A stretch of 8,228 nt of DNA from an uncultured Oscillospiraceae bacterium. GTDB lineage: Bacteria; Bacillota; Clostridia; Oscillospirales; Oscillospiraceae. The DNA is taken from NCBI GenBank assembly GCA_934662925.1, contig CAKUKL010000055.1:1-8228 (forward strand), read 5' to 3'. Each line of letters opens with the position of its first letter. Positions within the stretch are counted from its first letter, which is position 1. Below, piece after piece: positions 4,511-8,228 of the stretch. Under the pieces are notes generated by a model. The model made no database searches. It saw only the letters and a list, made by a program, of their open reading frames with translations, and had not been told where the DNA came from. The translations under genes and the position numbers were made by a program.

Positions 4511-7500
4511 ATGGCAATGAACTATGTATTCCGATGCTATGTGGAAAAGAAGCCCGGCTTCGACGTGGAGGCCCGGAAGGTGCTCCATGAGCTGCGGGAC
4601 CAGCTGGGGATCCGGGGCCTGACGGGCCTGCGGCTCTTCAACCGGTACGATGCGGAGGGCCTTGACTACCCGGTGTATCTCAACGCCAAGACCACCGTGT
4701 TTTCCGAGCCGCAGGTGGATCAGATCTACGACGAGAACCTGCCCAAGCTGGAGGGGGAGACCCACATCGTGGCGGTGGAGGCCCTGCCCGGGCAGTATGA
4801 CCAGCGGGCGGACTCCTGCGCCCAGTGCATCATGCTGCTGGCGGGCGTGGAGCGCCCGACGGTGAAAAACGCCCGGGTGTACGTCCTGTCCGGCGCGCTG
4901 AGCGAAGAAGAGCTGGACAAGATCCGCAATTACCTCATCAACCCGGTGGAGAGCCGTGAGGCGTCCATGGACAAGCCGGAGACGCTGGCGCAGGACTATC
5001 CCGTCCCCGCGCCGGTGGCGGTGCTGGACGGCTTTACCGCGCTGGACGAGGCGGGCCTTGCCGCTGTGCTGGACGACTACGGCCTTGCCATGGATCTGGC
5101 CGACCTCAAGTTCCTTCAGGCCCACTTCCGGGACGAGGAGAAGCGGGACCCCACCATCACCGAGGTCCGGGTGGTGGACACCTACTGGTCCGACCACTGC
5201 CGCCACACCACCTTCGGCACCCACATCGACGCGGTGGAGATCCTTGACGAGGACGTGGCGAAGGCCTATGAGCAGTACCTCGCCGCCCGGATAGAGGTCT
5301 ACGGCGAGGAGAAGGCCGCCCAGCGGCCCCAGACCCTCATGGATATGGGCACGCTGGCGGCCAAGGTGCTGAAAAAGCGCGGCGTGCTCCGGCACCTCGA
5401 CGAGAGCGAGGAGATCAACGCCTGCTCCATCCATGTCACCGCCACGGTGGACGGCGAGGAGCAGGACTGGCTGCTCATGTTCAAGAACGAGACTCACAAC
5501 CACCCCACCGAGATCGAGCCCTTCGGCGGCGCGGCCACCTGCATCGGCGGCTGCATCCGGGACCCCCTGTCCGGCCGGGCCTACGTCTATCAGGCCATGC
5601 GCGTCACCGGCTGCGGCGACCCCCGCACCCCGCTGGAGGACACTATCCCCGGCAAGCTGCCCCAGCGGAAGATCGCCCAGACCGCCGCGGCGGGCTATTC
5701 CTCCTACGGCAACCAGATCGGCCTTGCCACCGGCCTTGTCAGCGAGATCTACCACCCCGGCTACGTGGCCAAGCATCTGGAGGTAGGCGCCGTGGTGGGC
5801 GCGGCTCCGGCGGAGAACGTGGTGCGGGAGCGCCCCGTCCCCGGGGATAAGATCATCCTGCTGGGCGGCCGCACCGGCCGGGACGGCATCGGCGGCGCCA
5901 CCGGCTCCTCCAAGAGCCACAACAAAAAGTCGCTGGAGACCATGGCCTCCGAGGTCCAGAAGGGCAACGCCCCCGAGGAGCGCAAGATCCAGCGCCTGTT
6001 CCGCAACAGCGAGGTGACCCGCCTCATCCGCCGGTGCAACGACTTCGGCGCGGGCGGCGTGTCCGTGGCCATCGGCGAGCTGGCCGACGGCCTTGACATC
6101 GATCTGGACGCCGTGCGCAAGAAGTACGACGGTCTGGACGGCACGGAGCTTGCCATTTCCGAAAGTCAGGAGCGCATGGCGGTGGTGGTGTCCGCGGAGG
6201 ACGCGGATAAGTTCATCGCCTACGCCCAGGCGGAAAATCTGGAGGCCTACGAGGTGGCCCGGGTCACCGAGAGCCCCCGGATGGTCATGCACTGGAACGG
6301 CGCGGTCATCGCCGACCTGTCCCGGGAGTTCCTGAACTCCAACGGCGCGGACAAGCACACCACCGTTTCCGTTCCCAAGCTGGGCGGCCCCGTCACCGCC
6401 GCCCACGGCGGGACGTTCATTGAAAAGTGCGAATCCATCCTCCACGACCCCAATCTGGCCTCCCAGCGGGGCCTTGTGGAGCGGTTCGACTCCACCATCG
6501 GCGCGGGCTCCGTGCTGGTGCCCTTCGGCGGCCGGAACCAGGCCACCCCCACGCAGGTCATGGCCGCGCTGCTGCCCGTGGGCCCCGGCCACGAGACGGA
6601 GGACTGCTCCGTCATGGCCTACGGCTTCGACCCCTACCTCACGTCCTCCAACCCCTTCGTGGGCGCGGCCACCGCGGTGGTGGACTCCGTGGCCAAGCTG
6701 GTGGCCGCGGGCTGTGCGCCGGAGGACGCCTACCTGACCTTCCAGGAGTATTTTGAGAAGCTCCGGGATGAGCCGGAGCGCTGGGGCAAGCCCTTCTCTG
6801 CCGTTCTGGGCGCGCTGTCCGCCCAGCTGGCGCTGGGCGTGGCCGCCATCGGCGGCAAGGACTCCATGTCCGGTTCCTTCCTCGACATGGACGTGCCTCC
6901 CACGCTCATCTCCTTTGCCATCGCCCACACCAAGGCCCCCAAGGTGCTGTCCCCCGAGTTCAAGGCGCTGGGCCACAAGGTGTACCTCTTCGAGGCCCCC
7001 GCCGGGGACTACGAGGGCACCCGGAAGCTGTGGGACGAGTTCCACGCCCTGTGCGAGGCGGGCAAGATCCGGGCCGCGTGGGCTGTGGGCGCCGGCGGCG
7101 TCATGGACGGCCTGATGAAGATGGCCTTCGGCAATGAGCTGGGCTTCACCCAGGCCGACGGCATGGCGGATTTCGACTGGTTTGCCCCCCGGTACGGCTC
7201 CATCATCGCCGAGGTGGAGGGCGAGTGCGGCGCCCTTCTGCTGGGCAAGACCACCTATTCCCCCATGCTGGAGGTGGCGGACGCCTACCTGCCGCTGGGC
7301 GACCTTCAGGACATCTGGGAGACCACGCTGGAGGAGGTTTATCCCACTCAGGCGGACACAGGCCTGAAGGACTCCGACATGATCGACATTTTCTGCTCCG
7401 AGCGGTCCCCGCTGGTGGCCACGGAGAAATTCGCCCGGCCCCGGGCGGTGATCCCCGTGTTCCCCGGCACCAACTGCGAGTACGACACCGCCAACGCCTG

Positions 7501-8228
7501 TCTCCGGGCGGGCATCGAGCCGGAGATCGTCGTGGTGCGCAACCTCGATCCCAACGTGCTCCGGGAATCCGCCGACGCCCTGGCTTCCGCCATCGGCCGC
7601 AGCCAGATGATGATCCTGCCCGGCGGCTTCTCCGGCGGCGACGAGCCGGACGGCTCCGCCAAGTTCATCGTGTCCTTCCTGCGGAACCCCAAGCTCACCG
7701 ATGCGGTCCACGATCTGCTGAAAAACCGGGACGGCCTGATGCTGGGCATCTGCAACGGCTTCCAGGCGCTGGTGAAGCTGGGCCTCGTCCCCTACGGCGA
7801 GATCCGCCAGACTGACAACACCTGCCCCACCCTGACCTACAACCTCATCGGCCGCCACCAGAGCCGGTACGTCACCACCCGGGTGGCCTCCGTCAAGTCC
7901 CCGTGGATGCTGCTCAGCCAGTTGGACGACATGTACACCATCCCCGTCTCCCACGGCGAGGGCCGCTTCGTGGCTCCCGACGCCATTCTGAGCGAGATGA
8001 TCGCCAACGGCCAGATCGCCACCCAGTATACCGACACTGCGTCCATCCCCTCCCTCCACATCTCCGCCAACCCCAACGGCTCGGTGGAGTCCATCGAGGG
8101 AATCTTCTCTCCGGATGGCCGGGTGTTCGGCAAGATGGGTCACAGCGAGCGCCGGGGCGACTTCATCGCCAAGAACATCCCCGGCAACAAGCACCAGCCC
8201 ATTTTCGAGTCCGGCGCGCTGTACTTCA
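4511..8228 (+). CDS. purL: Phosphoribosylformylglycinamidine synthase PurL, single-chain clostridial type (3' end just outside window)
   Basis: This enzyme performs step four of purine synthesis in the cytosol: FGAR + ATP + glutamine gives FGAM + ADP + Pi + glutamate. The open frame gives 1239 residues with no stop, and base 8228 is an A starting codon 1240. The last visible residues FESGALYF resemble the usual family end, so only about one residue and the stop seem missing. Domains in order: a PurS-like N-terminus (FRCYVEKKPGFDVEA near residue 7); a linker with WSDHCRHTTF (226-235); a first PurM-like half with FKNETHNHPTEIEPFGG (324-340) and GGRTGRDGIGGATGSS (452-467); a second half with GGKDSMSG (781-788); and a class I glutamine amidotransferase from about 979. 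The amidotransferase shows FPGTNCEYD (984-992), GGFSGGDE (1038-1045), nucleophile Cys1081 in GICNGFQ, and His1211/Glu1213 in GHSER. All parts are fused, so no separate purS or purQ is needed. The start follows the AGGGGG ribosome binding site by 8 bases. Confidence 0.97.
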   Translation, partial: MAMNYVFRCYVEKKPGFDVEARKVLHELRDQLGIRGLTGLRLFNRYDAEGLDYPVYLNAKTTVFSEPQVDQIYDENLPKLEGETHIVAVEALPGQYDQRADSCAQCIMLLAGVERPTVKNARVYVLSGALSEEELDKIRNYLINPVESREASMDKPETLAQDYPVPAPVAVLDGFTALDEAGLAAVLDDYGLAMDLADLKFLQAHFRDEEKRDPTITEVRVVDTYWSDHCRHTTFGTHIDAVEILDEDVAKAYEQYLAARIEVYGEEKAAQRPQTLMDMGTLAAKVLKKRGVLRHLDESEEINACSIHVTATVDGEEQDWLLMFKNETHNHPTEIEPFGGAATCIGGCIRDPLSGRAYVYQAMRVTGCGDPRTPLEDTIPGKLPQRKIAQTAAAGYSSYGNQIGLATGLVSEIYHPGYVAKHLEVGAVVGAAPAENVVRERPVPGDKIILLGGRTGRDGIGGATGSSKSHNKKSLETMASEVQKGNAPEERKIQRLFRNSEVTRLIRRCNDFGAGGVSVAIGELADGLDIDLDAVRKKYDGLDGTELAISESQERMAVVVSAEDADKFIAYAQAENLEAYEVARVTESPRMVMHWNGAVIADLSREFLNSNGADKHTTVSVPKLGGPVTAAHGGTFIEKCESILHDPNLASQRGLVERFDSTIGAGSVLVPFGGRNQATPTQVMAALLPVGPGHETEDCSVMAYGFDPYLTSSNPFVGAATAVVDSVAKLVAAGCAPEDAYLTFQEYFEKLRDEPERWGKPFSAVLGALSAQLALGVAAIGGKDSMSGSFLDMDVPPTLISFAIAHTKAPKVLSPEFKALGHKVYLFEAPAGDYEGTRKLWDEFHALCEAGKIRAAWAVGAGGVMDGLMKMAFGNELGFTQADGMADFDWFAPRYGSIIAEVEGECGALLLGKTTYSPMLEVADAYLPLGDLQDIWETTLEEVYPTQADTGLKDSDMIDIFCSERSPLVATEKFARPRAVIPVFPGTNCEYDTANACLRAGIEPEIVVVRNLDPNVLRESADALASAIGRSQMMILPGGFSGGDEPDGSAKFIVSFLRNPKLTDAVHDLLKNRDGLMLGICNGFQALVKLGLVPYGEIRQTDNTCPTLTYNLIGRHQSRYVTTRVASVKSPWMLLSQLDDMYTIPVSHGEGRFVAPDAILSEMIANGQIATQYTDTASIPSLHISANPNGSVESIEGIFSPDGRVFGKMGHSERRGDFIAKNIPGNKHQPIFESGALYF

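Noticed and set aside
3005..8194. A 1729-codon open frame on the minus strand opposite the lipoprotein gene and purL.
   Set aside because: It lies in exact codon register with the plus-strand genes, so a stop appears only where they use TTA, CTA or TCA. Those codons are absent from this stretch. Its translation is low-complexity (Gly, His, Val, Leu, Ala) with no domain, while the plus strand encodes clear PurL and SBP motifs.

Overview
The window is a GC-rich, gene-dense stretch with every gene on the + strand. The gene content suggests a Clostridia-class Firmicute, most likely a high-GC member of the Oscillospiraceae (an Oscillibacter/Flavonifractor/Lawsonibacter-like gut bacterium). The reasons are the single-chain 'clostridial type' PurL, strong GGAGG-type ribosome binding sites, and a SecA with a zinc-binding tail. 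This placement is inference from protein style and base composition; no marker here fixes the genus.

Layout: (1) positions 1-1845 hold the 3' two-thirds of secA, the ATPase motor of the Sec export system; its 5' end lies outside the window. (2) Positions 1846-2114 separate secA from the next gene and are the most unusual part. A chain of six adjacent stem-loops (1862-2017) is followed by a second, diverged copy of the last 14 codons of secA including the stop (2026-2067), in the same reading frame as secA. (3) Positions 2115-2927 encode PgeF, the peptidoglycan editing factor. (4) Overlapping it by four bases (ATGA), 2924-4456 encodes a lipoprotein of the family 5 (oligopeptide/dipeptide) substrate-binding proteins, with no transporter membrane or ATPase genes next to it. 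(5) After a 54-base gap holding a hairpin that displays the Shine-Dalgarno sequence in its loop, 4511-8228 encodes a nearly complete single-polypeptide phosphoribosylformylglycinamidine synthase (PurL). It carries a fused glutamine amidotransferase domain and is cut by the window edge probably one residue before its stop.

How they work together: SecA (protein export), PgeF (cell-wall precursor quality control) and a lipoprotein that is itself a Sec client all concern the envelope. pgeF and the lipoprotein gene are almost certainly translated from one mRNA. purL belongs to purine synthesis and may be the end of that transcript or a separate unit; no promoter or intrinsic terminator could be placed with confidence.

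The best candidate for something undescribed is the secA/pgeF spacer. Six of the seven differences between the two secA tail copies fall at third codon positions. That pattern points to two tails that diverged while both were functional, then came together by recombination or element insertion, rather than to decay of a recent duplicate.
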